Origin: Aplectana chamaeleonis
Lineage: Eukaryota; Nematoda; Chromadorea; Rhabditida; Cosmocercidae
Direction: 5' to 3'
NCBI GenBank assembly: GCA_029168955.1
Contig: JAPDOI010000378.1
Span: forward strand, 372,001 to 436,000
DNA: 64,000 nt
Part shown: piece by piece, positions 44,026-54,468 of the stretch
Position numbering within the stretch: the first letter of the stretch is position 1
Layout of the letters: each line of letters begins with the position of its first letter
Notes under the pieces: generated by a model
Seen by the model: only the letters and a program-made list of their open reading frames with translations
The model's database searches: none
Told to the model about the DNA's origin: nothing
Position numbers and translations under genes: made by a program

Positions 44026-44765
44026 GAGAGCTCTTCGATTGAAAGAGATAGAATTTGATTCCGATTGAGCTATAAAATAATGCTCTCAATCAAACCAACA
44101 TTATTTTCTCAGTGCTTTGCGCTGTTGAGTTTTGTAACGCAAATGGGTAGGGTTGTTTTACCCTACGATGCTCAATGATTGTTTAGCGCTGTGTTAATAT
44201 GTTATCGCGTAGGGGAGGCCAATCAAGTGTTCTATAAGTGGAACGACGTGCTTCTTCTTGCTTTTACCCAAAGGATCCGAATCAGGGATGTGCGGCAAAC
44301 AATTATGAAGAATCGGCAAACGGGAATCGACAACATTTGTCCAAAAACTGCCGGCAAACGGCAATCGACAATCAACAAACGGCAAAATAAAAAGCATTGT
44401 ACAAATAACGATACGAATGTTCGAAAAGTATCGGTGGAAAATTCCCTTTTTTCTTATGCACATTTCGTATTTCAGTTGGAAGATAAGAAGAGGTTTTTCA
44501 ATACTATCACGAAAAGTTGAACCCCTCACGTTGGTGGAATACCTGATACAAAAAACAGCACCGGAATGAATGTTCTCTTGAAGACTAGTAATAGGAAAGT
44601 CTGATGAAAGTATACTAATTTTTCGAGGTTCTCTAACGTCAAATTTCTCCGTAATAGTACTCATTGGCTTATTTCATGTTTTAAATTCATATGACGAAAT
44701 TCATGGTGCAATCCAAGTTGATAGGGTGAGCACTCGACATTATTTTAAACAATTTAAGAGCTCAA

Positions 44766-45060
44766 AGGCAGTGTTCACGATAAGTTCCACTTCCGATATG
44801 TCCACGGTTCACGGAAGTTCTGGCACCCTATTTAGCAAGGCATGCTTAAAAAGAACGCGAAAGCCGCGTTTTTGAGCCGAAATAGGCCTTCCCTTGTTTA
44901 CGTTGATTTTTGAACATGGAGGAATTGACCGCTATGAGGGATGATGCCTATTAAAACAATCAAACGATCAGCTCACTTATCAGCATTTCCTTGACTTGAT
45001 CTTCCTGTAATCTGAGTCGAAGAATTGTGCTGTCCCTGAGCCTCATAATGTTTAACAATA
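44766..45060. mobile_element. MITE subfamily A3, left part
   Basis: AGGCAGTGTTCACGATAAGT after TCAA, then CACTTCCGATATGTCCACGG as in 13380 and, inverted, 50795-51217. The right end is missing. A long palindrome begins just after it. Confidence 0.6.
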
Positions 45061-45070
45061 CAGCACAATG

Positions 45071-45320
45071 GACGAAACTTTCCAAAGTTCTAAAACTTCC
45101 TTCTCACAGGTGAGCTTTCGGCGCGTAGCGCCTTTATCAAACCTGAATAGCTGGCCGAAAGGCCTGGCCACCAAGTATGGTCAAAGCCAAGCCACCAAGT
45201 ATGGCTTCGACCATACTTGGTGGTCAGGCCTTTCGGCCAGCTATTCAGGTTTGATAAAGGCTCCACGCGTCGAAAGCTCACCTGTGAGAAGGAAGTTTAA
45301 AGATCTTTGGAAAGTTTCGT
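45071..45320. repeat. 250-bp near-perfect palindrome
   Basis: Left-arm blocks (ACTTCCTTCTCACAGGTGAG, CTTTATCAAACCTGAATAGC, TGGCCGAAAGGCCTG, CACCAAGTATGG) recur inverted in order in the right arm, with only a few mismatches and a loop of about 20 bp. The proteins predicted on the two strands are nearly the same (NSWPKGL.TKYG), which is a palindrome effect. Confidence 0.92.
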
Positions 45321-45502
45321 TTTAGAAACTTTTAGAATTTTCGAAACTTTCAGTAAATTTTTTAGCCTCCAATTTTCTGTATTGTAATCTGAGTGTTGAT
45401 TGGTTTTCTTTTTGCTCTCCGGCCCTTTCAAATCAGAACTCCAGCTTTCAACTAAGAATCGTGTTATTCAGCGCAAGTGTGAGCTCAATAGAAAACGGCT
45501 AA

Positions 45503-45787
45503 GTGCATAACCCACAAACAGCCACTGAAGTCCACCATCCTTTACACGACGCTTTGCACACTCCCTGTGAAGTCTTGCTCACACTCCAAGATAATAACGA
45601 TAATCGTCTAATTTTCCTGCTGATCGATATACAGGTCAAAAAAATGCCTGCGCGATGGCCGCTCGAGGCGCACGCCTCATGGGCGAAAAGTTCCTTCCGG
45701 ACCGACTCTATGTTCCGCCATGACCCACTCTCGGCTGCAGACCAGGTCCGGTCCAGAATTCCAAATGAAGACCCCATCCAAAATTGA
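45503..45787 (+). CDS. Possible exon or gene remnant, unknown protein
   Basis: The frame reads HHPLHDALHTPCEVLLTL, then IFLLIDIQVKKMPARWP, then HASWAKSSFRTDSMFRHD, with a possible acceptor (GATATACAG) and donor (GACCAG-GTCCGG) bounding the middle part. The minus strand is also open over 108 codons, which weakens the call. No family is recognised. Confidence 0.3.
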   Translation: MHNPQTATEVHHPLHDALHTPCEVLLTLQDNNDNRLIFLLIDIQVKKMPARWPLEAHASWAKSSFRTDSMFRHDPLSAADQVRSRIPNEDPIQN

Positions 45788-45873
45788 CTTTGTAATGAAG
45801 AAAAAATACAAAGAACACGGAACAAAGGAAATTTTATCTTTACCCTGGAACAGAAATTTGCATTATTACTTAA

Positions 45874-46848
45874 AGGCAGTGTTCACGATAATCTTCGATT
45901 TTGAGATTACTCACTAAATCGATTGTTTGGCCCCCCGGTAGAACTGAAATCACGAAGAAATCGAGAAAAACACACCAGAAGTACACGAAATCCTCAAGTA
46001 TCACCCCGCCTCTTGAAGGCACTGTTCGCGATAAACTTCATCCTCGAATTTTCCATGACAAACACTTCTCGTGGCTCTCAGAAGCAGAACAGCGTCGAAA
46101 AAAACGGGACGAAAAGCTACCCAGGAGTCGCAAAACGGCTCAGAAAAGTGGGAAAACCCCGCCATCGTGGGCAAGCCCCGCCTCTTCCCGCCCCTCGACG
46201 TGAACAAAGGAACACTCGAAATCGTGAGATGAGCAATGGTTTCCGATCAAAAGCCCCGTTCTTCCCTTCATTCTCAACTTCTCTCTTTACTCAGGTCAAC
46301 TCGCATACATTGGCTGCAAAAGACGGAAGTTACAAGCCTCGGACAACTCGTCCACAATGCTTCCCTACCTCAATTTTTGAGGGACCACAACTCCATTCCC
46401 AGAAGGTCTTGTGAGATTCCAGAAGCATCATTGGAATCAGAATGGAACCGGTTTCAAGATAGACAAAAAAACATAAAAGCGATTTTTATCGCGAACAGTG
46501 CCTTTAAGTATCACAGGAAGTGTTTGTTGTGACAATGAAATCTTTTGTGGACCCGTCTTCTGCAATTCTGTACTTTCTATTGCTCCGTTCTTTCCTTAAG
46601 GCTCTAACTAATACAGTTTCGCCTCAAATACTATCCCGTTTTCGATCAGACCCATTTTTCACCAATGACAACCACCATGAACATGTTCATCCAACCGGAC
46701 AACTAGTCCAGGCCAGAGAATAATGTCACTGAACAAGACCGTTTTAGTGCGTTTCTCGCCATTTCTTCGTAATTCTGGTAACACTTGCTGGCCAACGCAC
46801 TGTTTTTCGTGGAAAACTCGAGAATGAAAATCATCGTGAACACTGCCT
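45874..46848. mobile_element. A1 MITE (reverse) with A2 in its central TTAA
   Basis: The A1 parts are 45874-46016 and 46504-46848, flanked by TTAA on both sides. The A2 copy (46017-46503) sits at the same A1 position as in the array at 35.8 kb, with TTGA left and TTAA right. Relative to A1 it points the opposite way. Confidence 0.9.
46017..46503. mobile_element. MITE subfamily A2
   Basis: 487 bp, AGGCACTGTTCGCGATAAA to TTTATCGCGAACAGTGCCT. It is close to the copy at 53289-53779 over its whole length. Confidence 0.92.
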
Positions 46849-47059
46849 TTAAGTGGTATCTTTAGAACTTGTAACGACTTTTACGACTTCGGGCTGGATA
46901 CTCGTAAATCGTAAATGGGAGAAAACTGTAAAAAGCGCCGGTAGCTCGTTGATTCGAATTCGTAATCCGAACCACCCTAGTATTGAGGAGATCACGCAAC
47001 AACAAAAAAAGTCATTTGTTTTCTATGCAGATTCACTATCCACTTCGTGGCCTCCTTAA

Positions 47060-47542
47060 AGGCAGTGTTCACAATGATTTTCGTTCCAGAGTTTTCCACA
47101 CAAAACAAAGCGTTGGCCACCGAGTGTTACAGAAATTACGAAGAAATGGCGAGAAACGCACTAAAACGTCATATTCCAGTGACATTAATCTCTGGCCTGG
47201 ACTAGTTTCCCAGTTGTATGAACATGTTCACGGTGGTTGTCACCGGTGAAAAATGGGATCAGTCGAAACTGGAGGAATAATATAGTAAAAATAGTACTAG
47301 TTAGGGTCCGAAAAAAAGAACGGAACAACAGAAAGCAAATAATTGTAAAGGTCGGACCCACAAATGATTTCATTGCCACAACGAACAGTTCCTGTGAGAG
47401 TAAAGAGGTGGGGTGAGAGTAAAGAATTCCGTGACCTCCTGGTGCGTTTTTCTCGATTCCTTCGTCATTTATGTTCTACTCGGGGCCAAACAGTCGATTC
47501 AGCTATTAATCTCGAAATCGAAGATTATCGTGAGCACTGCCT
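47060..47542. mobile_element. A1 MITE, uninterrupted reference copy
   Basis: 483 bp, AGGCAGTGTTCACAATGATT to AAGATTATCGTGAGCACTGCCT, with TTAA on both sides. At the site occupied in other A1 copies it reads GTGAGAGTAAAGAGG, without the TTAA and without an insertion. Confidence 0.93.
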
Positions 47543-47895
47543 TTAAACAGAGCAAAACAAAATCAGTTCGCTATTCAGGTAGGAGTTAAGAGTAAAAAAT
47601 TCCTAGAAAAAAGTACAACTCTTCCTCGAATGAGACACTTACTGTTTCTGTTCTTCGCGAGTTTGGAAGCAATTTTATAAAAAAAATTTTGTGAATATTA
47701 ATAAAAAAAAGTATTACATGCAAACAAAGCAGAGTTTGGCCCCACTGAACGTCTTTCTTGCAAGTGCTTGCTCAACCGTTCTGTGACGCAGGCATGCATA
47801 AAAACATCTAACCGCCTGGTCGTGGCCATTTCAGCGTTGTTTGCACAATGTTTCTGTAGTAGGGAGCAGCTCAAACTTTACGACCTACTTCTGCT

Positions 47896-48123
47896 CTATG
47901 GTTCCTTAAAAGCGTCGAGATGCGATGTCTCCGGAAACTTCCTGATGATTTCTGCTTTTCTCTTGGGAGTTCTGCTTCGTGAAGTAGATGCATGTGCTCC
48001 AGCTTCAGGTATGTGGTCATCAGAGCCTCTCGAATACTTCCGCTGATCTCGTTCGTGCTGCTTAGGAGGAATGTCGAGAAATGCTCTACTGCACTTCTCA
48101 CTTTCACCACCACCCCAGTACAC
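47896..48123 (-). CDS. Unknown protein, C-terminal exon
   Basis: After a TCACTGTAG acceptor the frame gives 75 codons: YWGGGESEKCSRAFLDIPP, KQHERDQRKYSRGSDDH, RSRTPKRKAEIIRKFPE and a final HLDAFKEP-stop. It is polar and basic (RS-rich), possibly nuclear. No family is recognised. The exon at 48815 and above, on the same strand, may belong to the same gene, with the Penelope remnant near 48.5 kb in the intron. Confidence 0.5.
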   Translation of the reverse strand: MYWGGGESEKCSRAFLDIPPKQHERDQRKYSRGSDDHIPEAGAHASTSRSRTPKRKAEIIRKFPETSHLDAFKEP

Positions 48124-48512
48124 CTACAGTGATTCGCCTTCATTTGGACAAGCGACCAGTGCTGAAGCGGCCGAGAAGAATGCTGACAGAGACCTACGAT
48201 CAGCGGTGAGCGTATTTTCAAGTGCAGCTGTGCTGTACACATCGGTCGAGTGGAGTCATCAAGTCTCAATTCAACTGAAGGAGCTAATTTCAATTCACTC
48301 GTAATTTCGATAAAGCGGAAAAGCTTCTGCTAGAGTGTATTATGGATGTCTGACTTTAGAGTGATGTTCAGCAGAAAAAACAGCTCTGTGTTCCTGGGAA
48401 AGAGACTGCAAACACTAATGCAACAGCCATGTACGAATCTCGATGAACCTCGGCTTTAGGACAATATTGTTGACGATGACTGTAGCTTTGCACGAGGTGG
48501 TAAGAGGCTGTA

Positions 48513-48555
48513 TTCGACTGACGTTTTAGCATTTTCGCCTTCTTCAGAGTCTGAA
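48513..48555 (-). ncRNA. Hammerhead-ribozyme-like motif, copy c, degenerate
   Basis: Minus strand: stem I CAGACT, core CTGAAGA, stem II (AGGC...GCT), AAAA in place of GAAA, then GTC and AGTC closing stem I with four Watson-Crick pairs. Compared with copies a and b, stem I has changed on both sides (GGC/GCC to GAC/GTC) yet still pairs. Downstream sequence (CACCTCGTGCAAAGCTACAG) also resembles the 26.5-kb copies. The G-to-A in the core should make it inactive. Confidence 0.4.
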
Positions 48556-48697
48556 AGAGCCAAATCCAGTCATGAAAACACACAATCAAACACCGTAGCG
48601 TTAGACTGCCTACAGAAATCCGATTCCCAATCTTCCAAATATCTACAAGGATCTGAAACTCTTCGATGGTGTACGGTAGGATCGAGCACTAGTTCTT

Positions 48698-48961
48698 TCA
48701 GGGTTGCTTGACAGCCTTTGATTGCATTCGGCGAACAGATTCAAACGTTTTCTCCCTATATCGATAGCGTGTAGCCGACGCCGAACGTTCATGTGGCTCA
48801 TCTGTCGCCCCTACCCGACTTAGGAAGAGATACAAGAGACGACCGCTATCGTGTTGCAGTGGTGGTATTCCTGGCACTTTAACCATGCCATAAAAGTGTC
48901 CGCCAGTATCCCAGAAGAGCTCTATCTGTGATATGCTGGAATTGCGGGTCGCATAAAACAA
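48698..48961 (-). CDS. Unknown protein, exon
   Basis: The frame reads FYATRNSSISQIELFWDTG, GHFYGMVKVPGIPPLQHDS and GRLLYLFLSR, where a donor GTAGGG (48814-48813) is available. If unspliced it continues to KTFESVRRMQSKAVKQP-stop. The composition is clearly protein-like. No family is recognised. It is upstream of and on the same strand as the C-terminal exon at 47896. Confidence 0.45.
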   Translation of the reverse strand: MFYATRNSSISQIELFWDTGGHFYGMVKVPGIPPLQHDSGRLLYLFLSRVGATDEPHERSASATRYRYREKTFESVRRMQSKAVKQP

Positions 48962-49794
48962 TGTAGCTTGTCAGACTAGACCTCGGTTAGGTTTTTTGGT
49001 CGTCAGACGGCTCTCCTTCCTCCTGCAATGGCTAGTGACCACCGGTAGGAGGACCCAAAAACTACATTATCCTTTTAGTCTTTTCGGATTCAGGGGAAAA
49101 CAGGCTTTTCCAGCAAATACCCAGCCTTAGCACCTCGCACACCGAACGTAGCTATCTACGACGTTGGATGGTATGACAACCGGTAAAAGGCAGAATAATG
49201 CCATGTTACGCAGGACGTCATGGAGTCCGGAGAACGACGACACATCGACTACACCTCATGTAGACTGTTTCAATCTCTGTTTTTAAAACGCCAGGGCAGT
49301 CTCTTCCGACGCCAATCTTTACGCTCCTCTCGAAGTCACAAAGCTAACAATTTCACGTGAGCGCTCTACAGGAAATCAAGAGCAGGAAAACTGACATCTG
49401 ACGACTCAGTGATGGAACGTCTATCATTCGTGTAGAGAAGTTCCCGTCACGGAACGTTGGTGTCGTGGGAATCGTCGTGCACCCATATGTATGTCGTCTA
49501 CACCGTTGACCCTCATGAGATCCTGATTCCTCGTGGGGCTCCGTCTTCATCCAACGCGTCAAAAGACCATCAGTAAAATCAGCTGTTATTCACCTCACTC
49601 AACAACTGACGACTCCGAACTCGATGAGGGCAAAGGACGCATTGTGGGTACACGCAGGCACGATCATATAGACGATTGCTGACCCGCCGAAGCACGATTC
49701 TAAAAGACTCCCGAGCCAAATTGCGCTGCTTACTGGATATTAACCTCACTCAAAGAGGTTCAGTTTTGTGCGCGGGCAGTGACCGAACAGACCG

Positions 49795-50290
49795 TTGAGC
49801 GATAAAAAATTCTTCACGATACCATTCATCTCGGATGAGATGAGCAGCGCAGTCACAAAGTGTTTGCGAAGAGCGGGGTTTGAAAAATCAGTGGATTTGG
49901 TTGACATTCCACCCAATAATCTGGAACGTATGCTGGTCAGAAGTCGTCTATACGAACCCACAGTGCGTTCTCTGCCCTCAGGACAGGGAAGGAGATTGCA
50001 TTGTTCGAGGTGTCATCTTTCTCATCACATGCCAGAGCTGCGTTGAGAAATATATTAGAAGGACAGCTGGACCACCGCATGTCCGTATCAAAGAGCACTT
50101 AAATTAGAAAAAGAGTCGCGTAGTTACACTGCACTGGGGACCCATGGAATTATTTGCCACCAGGGTAGATTTTGAGGTGAGAGCGGAGATACCGGCGCGG
50201 GAGGTCGAGGCGTTCTAGATCCATGCGAGAGACCCCAAGGTTAACCGGAAGGATGAGGGCCTATATGCACCCGGGAACTCCAGCCCTATA
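49795..50290 (+). pseudogene. Penelope-like retroelement, GIY-YIG endonuclease end
   Basis: Plus-strand frames follow the C-terminal part of Penelope-like proteins. FFTIPFISDEMSSAVTKCL and DIPPNNLERMLVRSRLYEP come first. After a frameshift come NPQCVLCPQDREGDC (Cys linker), GVIFLITCQSC and EKYIRRTAG (the GIY-YIG core, here degenerate) and VRIKEHL. A further shifted ending has IHARDPKVNRKDEGLYAP. At least two frameshifts and a stop break it. The reverse transcriptase part is not recognisable upstream (48960-49790). It lies 1.3 kb from the hammerhead-like copy c. Confidence 0.8.
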
Positions 50291-50318
50291 TCAGACTTGT
50301 CATACGATTTAGGTTTTC

Positions 50319-50564
50319 CTAATTTCTAATTCCATAATTTCTGCTCCATTGGCGCCCTTCCGTATTCCTACCTATTGATCCACGATCGCTTGAGGACCTG
50401 ATTAGGTACCATACTTTGCCTACTGTTCTCCTGATGGTCGGCTTGGAAATTTGGACATTTTTCTGTAGAGAGTTTACCGCTACGGCGTTTAATCGTGTTT
50501 TTCCATAATTGGATTTGACTCTTTCAGACTCTAAAGATTGCGAGACCGCCGAAATGTAAGCCAA
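50319..50564 (-). pseudogene. Possible Tc1/mariner-type transposase fragment
   Basis: The minus frame contains SLQKNVQISKPTIRRTVGKV, which looks like the helix-turn-helix of Tc1/mariner transposases. No catalytic blocks follow. It is too short for a firm call. Confidence 0.3.
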
Positions 50565-50794
50565 CTAAAGCCTCATTCCAGCTCGTGCAAAGCTGTAGTC
50601 TCGGTCAACAACTGAAGCAACCGTGGCATCTAAGCCAAAGTGTCTGATACTTTCAAGACCATGACCCTGGAATCAACCTCTAACTAATTCTGAAGACAAT
50701 TTCTTTCTTCTTCTAAATTAATTGAAAATTAATATCGAGTACGCGCTCAACAAAGAGACGTGTGAGTGTATACGATAGTTTCATTGGCTATCAA

Positions 50795-51217
50795 AGACAG
50801 CGTTCACGATGATCATCCTCGGCGACTTTTCACAGTGAAATGATAGGCGAGAAGGATCTTAGGCTCTCATAGTCGAAAGAACGGTAGAAAACGAGCCAGG
50901 AGTGGCAAAATAACGGCTGCAAGCAAGCGTTTCGGAGTCCCAGAGCCGCCCCGTGCACCGTCTCCGCCCCCTCGATGTGAACAAATGAACTCTCAGATTA
51001 CAGGAACAATCAAGTTAAGGAAGTGCTGATAAATAAGCTGATAACTGATATGTATCATCCTTCATAGCGGTCCAAATTGACGTAGACAAGTGAGGGTCTA
51101 TTTTGGCTCGAAAACGCGGCTTACGCGTCCTTTTTAAACATGCCTTGCTTGGTAGTTCACCAGACCTTCCATAAACCATGGAGATATCGGAAGTGAATTT
51201 TGTCGTGAACACTGCCT
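50795..51217. mobile_element. MITE subfamily A3
   Basis: 423 bp, AGACAGCGTTCACGATGAT to TGTCGTGAACACTGCCT, with TCAA left and TTAA right. Confidence 0.85.
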
Positions 51218-51758
51218 TTAATCATAACTAGAAAACGAAAACGAGTCGAATTGTTTTACAGAATTCATATTAAATCCACCCCTGTTCGAGGCTAACGAAG
51301 TAGTTTATTGAAACAGCTTGTGGTTTTACCTGGGATAATGACGGCAATGACGTTAGAATTTAGCGTGCCTTGGAAGCAATTGTACACTCACTGAGCATTC
51401 CAACCAGGGATGTGCGGAAGTATTCTTTCTTCCTATCAATTTTCCGTTTTTTTTTCGTTTAGTTCAGCCTGTCCATTTTGGCGTAGCCGTTTTCCGTTCC
51501 CGAGTAGGATTTCTTTCCCATTTGGGTTTTTTATTTTCGTGGTTAGAACTTTTCCCGCGCACCACTGATTCCAACTCCTTCACCATTTTGACGTGAAGTA
51601 GAGTTCGATGCGCATCTCAAGAGATGCAATAACTGATTTCTGAAAAAAAAAACAGGAAGTATTTGGGTAATCTGGAAAAAATTATTTTTGTTGTTTTTTG
51701 GATTCTAACAGAACTATCACATACACAGCTTGTACTGCTACCTAGCGATGCGCTTTAA
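51218..51758. other. No firm gene; one exon-like site
   Basis: A strong acceptor (TGTTTTACAG) at 51261 is followed by a short open stretch, FILNPPLFEANE, then a possible donor at 51300. It could be an upstream exon of the zinc-ribbon gene at 54469, but it is too short to support. The rest holds T-rich runs. Confidence 0.25.
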
Positions 51759-52792
51759 AGGCATCGTTCGCGCTGAAAATCAATTTCCCCTTTTCATACT
51801 CAATTTCATGAATGAGCCCGGTGGACCAAGTCGATGAAGTTTTGCGCTTCAAAAACATATGGTTCTAAAGTTGAAGTGGTTCAAAATGACGATCCGCCAC
51901 CAGTTTTTACCAGCCATCTAGCACAAGGAACAGAAGCGCCATCACAGGCGAAGTTGATTCAGCATTTGAAATTTTTATTTCGGGAAATTCTAACATCCAA
52001 ACTTGCCCAATGGATACTGCAGTACCGAGCATATTTTTTGCAAAAACGGCGTTTTGCGGCGTTTTTTGAGTTCACAAAGCGCCGCATCGCCATAACTCAC
52101 TTCAAAGTTGACTAAATGAGTTTTTTCAGATAGTTTTCGTGTTCCTCTCAGTAAGGCGAATGTAATGGTTTGTGTTGAAAGCTCTTTTAACTCTGGCATT
52201 TTGTTGAAAAATGTGTATTTCCTTCTAAAATTCACATCGACCACAGGTCAAAAAATGACAGATTTCTGCTATCATGACCGTCTGATCAGTTCATTATGAG
52301 GGGTTTAGAGGTGCAAATATGCAAATTTCGATAAACTTTCGAAGTTGAATCTATCTTTTTGGAACACTGTCGTATAGGACTAAATGGAAGCAATCCAGAA
52401 ATGACTTCAGAATTGAAATTGGACCACTTTGAAGCAATTTATGGCGTTGCGGCGCTTTGTGAGCGCAAAAACCGCGGCAAAACGCTTTCTTTGCAAAAAA
52501 TTTGCTCGGTACTGTACTTCTTTTAGATAAGGTTTCAGTGAACGAAAAGCAAGAGAAATTCACCCAATTAATAAGTTTATAGCGAAAAGCACATCCGAAG
52601 TTTGCGAAAAAAACTTCCGACGTATTGCACCAGACACACCGAAATTGGCGGAGGGGTGGGAAGAGAATGATTCGAGTTTTTGCGAAAGTTGATAATTTTG
52701 TGAAGCTTTTCCACTCTTACGCTATATGTCAGAGAATCGCCTGCGCAAAAACATGAAAAAATGAGATACGGTTTTTTGCGCGTACGATGCCT
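51759..52792. mobile_element. MITE subfamily E, long copy
   Basis: 1034 bp, AGGCATCGTTCGCGCTGAAA to GCGCGTACGATGCCT. It contains all blocks of the 553-bp copy plus about 480 bp inserted in the middle (around 52005-52520) that carries its own inverted pair. TGCGGCGTTTTTTGAG...GCGCCGC near 52050 recurs in reverse near 52440. Confidence 0.8.
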
Positions 52793-52800
52793 TCCTTTAA

Positions 52801-53284
52801 AGGCACAGGACACCCAAAAAAATATTTTTCAGATTTAGAGCTTATCTTGGAGAGAGTTACTCTCTGATCACAATGGTATCCCTGAAATCGTCCAAGGCCC
52901 CCTACAAACGGAGATATAGCTCCTTGAAAATGCATGCATCTTGAGGGCAAAAATTTGGTGGACGAGTTGTCTCAGGCCTGTATTTATCTTCATTCGCAAT
53001 CGCTGCAGGAGAGCAAGGCAGGATGAGGAGACAGTTCGGTAATGGACTGAAGAACGACAACTTGTTGGAATTCATCCATACATCGAGCCGCTATCGAGTT
53101 TGAGAATCTGTTAGGGGGTCGGGCCTGTGGTAGTGAGCGAAGGGGGTCGGGCCTGTGGTGGTCGCTCATATCTCGCTTATTTGAAGGAATTGAAATCTCG
53201 CACTTGGCACGTGTTATACATGAGGGGTCTGCTACACAATCAAATGGAAATCACCAAATTCATGTCTGAGGGTGTACTGTGCCT
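52801..53284. mobile_element. MITE subfamily D, complete
   Basis: 484 bp, AGGCACAGGACACCC to GAGGGTGTACTGTGCCT, with TTAA on both sides. It is the reference for the D fragments at 33159-33799, 34247 and 53784. Confidence 0.9.
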
Positions 53285-53288
53285 TTAA

Positions 53289-53779
53289 GGCACTTTTCAC
53301 GATAAACTTCATCCTCAAATTTTCCATTTTCCACAAACGCTTCTCGAGGCTCTCAGAAGCAGAACAGCGTCGAAGAAACGGGACAAAAAGCTACCCAGGA
53401 GCCGAAAAACGGCTTAGAAAAGTGGGCATGCCCCGCCGCTTTGGGAAAGTCCGGCACCTTTCCGCCCCTCGACGTGAACCATTAAACACTCGAGATCGTG
53501 AGATGAGCGATGATTTCCGATCGAAAGCCCTGTTATTCCCTTCATTCTCAACTTGTCTCTTTACTCAGGTCAGTTCGCATACATTGGCTGCAAAAGACGG
53601 AAGTTGCAGGCCTCGGACAACTCGTCCACCATGCTTCCCTAGCTCAATTTTTGAGGGGCCATAACTCCGCTCCCAGAAGGTCTTGTACGATTACAGTGAC
53701 ATCATTGAAATCAGAATGGGACCGTTTTCCAGATAGTCAAAAAAAAACAGAAAAGCGATTTCTATCGCGAACAGTGCCT
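53289..53779. mobile_element. MITE subfamily A2
   Basis: GGCACTTTTCACGATAAAC to TCTATCGCGAACAGTGCCT, with TTAA left and TTGA right, both shared with its neighbours. Confidence 0.9.
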
Positions 53780-53783
53780 TTGA

Positions 53784-53954
53784 AGGCGCAGGACACCCAG
53801 AAAATTAATTCTTAATTTTTATCCTTATCTTGGAGAGAGTCACAACTTGATCACAAAGGTATTTCTGAAATCGTCCAAGACCCCATATGAACAGAGTTAT
53901 GGCTCGTTGAAGATGCCTATTGGTGGACGAGATGTCCCAGGCCTGTATTTCTCT
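53784..53954. mobile_element. MITE subfamily D, left part, interrupted
   Basis: AGGCGCAGGACACCCAG to GGCCTGTATTTCTC, then a TTAA and the D2 element. The right part of this D copy is not found after D2. Confidence 0.75.
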
Positions 53955-53958
53955 TTAA

Positions 53959-54428
53959 AGGCACAGTCCAACCACAGATTTTTGATATTTTGGTCCGGTC
54001 GCCGCCTACAGCAACCCTGCCAAGCTCGAAATCTTAATTCGCTCAAATAAGCGAGGAAAAGCTAGGAAGAAATCGACCACGCCCCCTTGAAAGAAAAAAT
54101 GGGCAACGCCCACTGGCAGATTTCCGACCTCAATAGGGAAGAGACGCGCGAATGATTTCATTCAAAATCTATGTTCTTCCTTTTGTTTTCGGTCTGACTT
54201 TATACTGTGATCTGCTTCAGAATGATGGCTGCGAATAACGAGAAAATACAGGCTCGAGACAACTCGTCCGCGAACTTCTAGCCGTTCAAAATCGAAATTT
54301 TCGAGGAGCCGCAACTCCGTCTATAGTGAGTTGTGAGCAATTCTGGAGACACCATTGTGAATCGGCGTCAAATTTTCTCCAAGATAGGCAGAAAAACGAA
54401 AAATCGATTCTGAGGTTGTACTCTGCCT
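53959..54428. mobile_element. MITE subfamily D2
   Basis: 470 bp, AGGCACAGTCCAACCACAG to CTGAGGTTGTACTCTGCCT, with TTAA on both sides. It lies 40 bp upstream of the first exon of the zinc-ribbon gene. Confidence 0.9.
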
Positions 54429-54468
54429 TTAAGGGCCAATGTTTTCTGAAAGCGCGTTGTTTTTGCAG

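Noticed and set aside
45068..45325. ORFs of 85 and 63 codons with near-identical sequence on opposite strands
   Set aside because: They come from the near-perfect palindrome, not from two genes.
45923..46414. 163-codon plus-strand ORF, and relatives at 53272-53664 and 35858-36169
   Set aside because: They are repeated frames inside A1/A2 MITEs. Each copy is broken differently and no conserved protein is implied.
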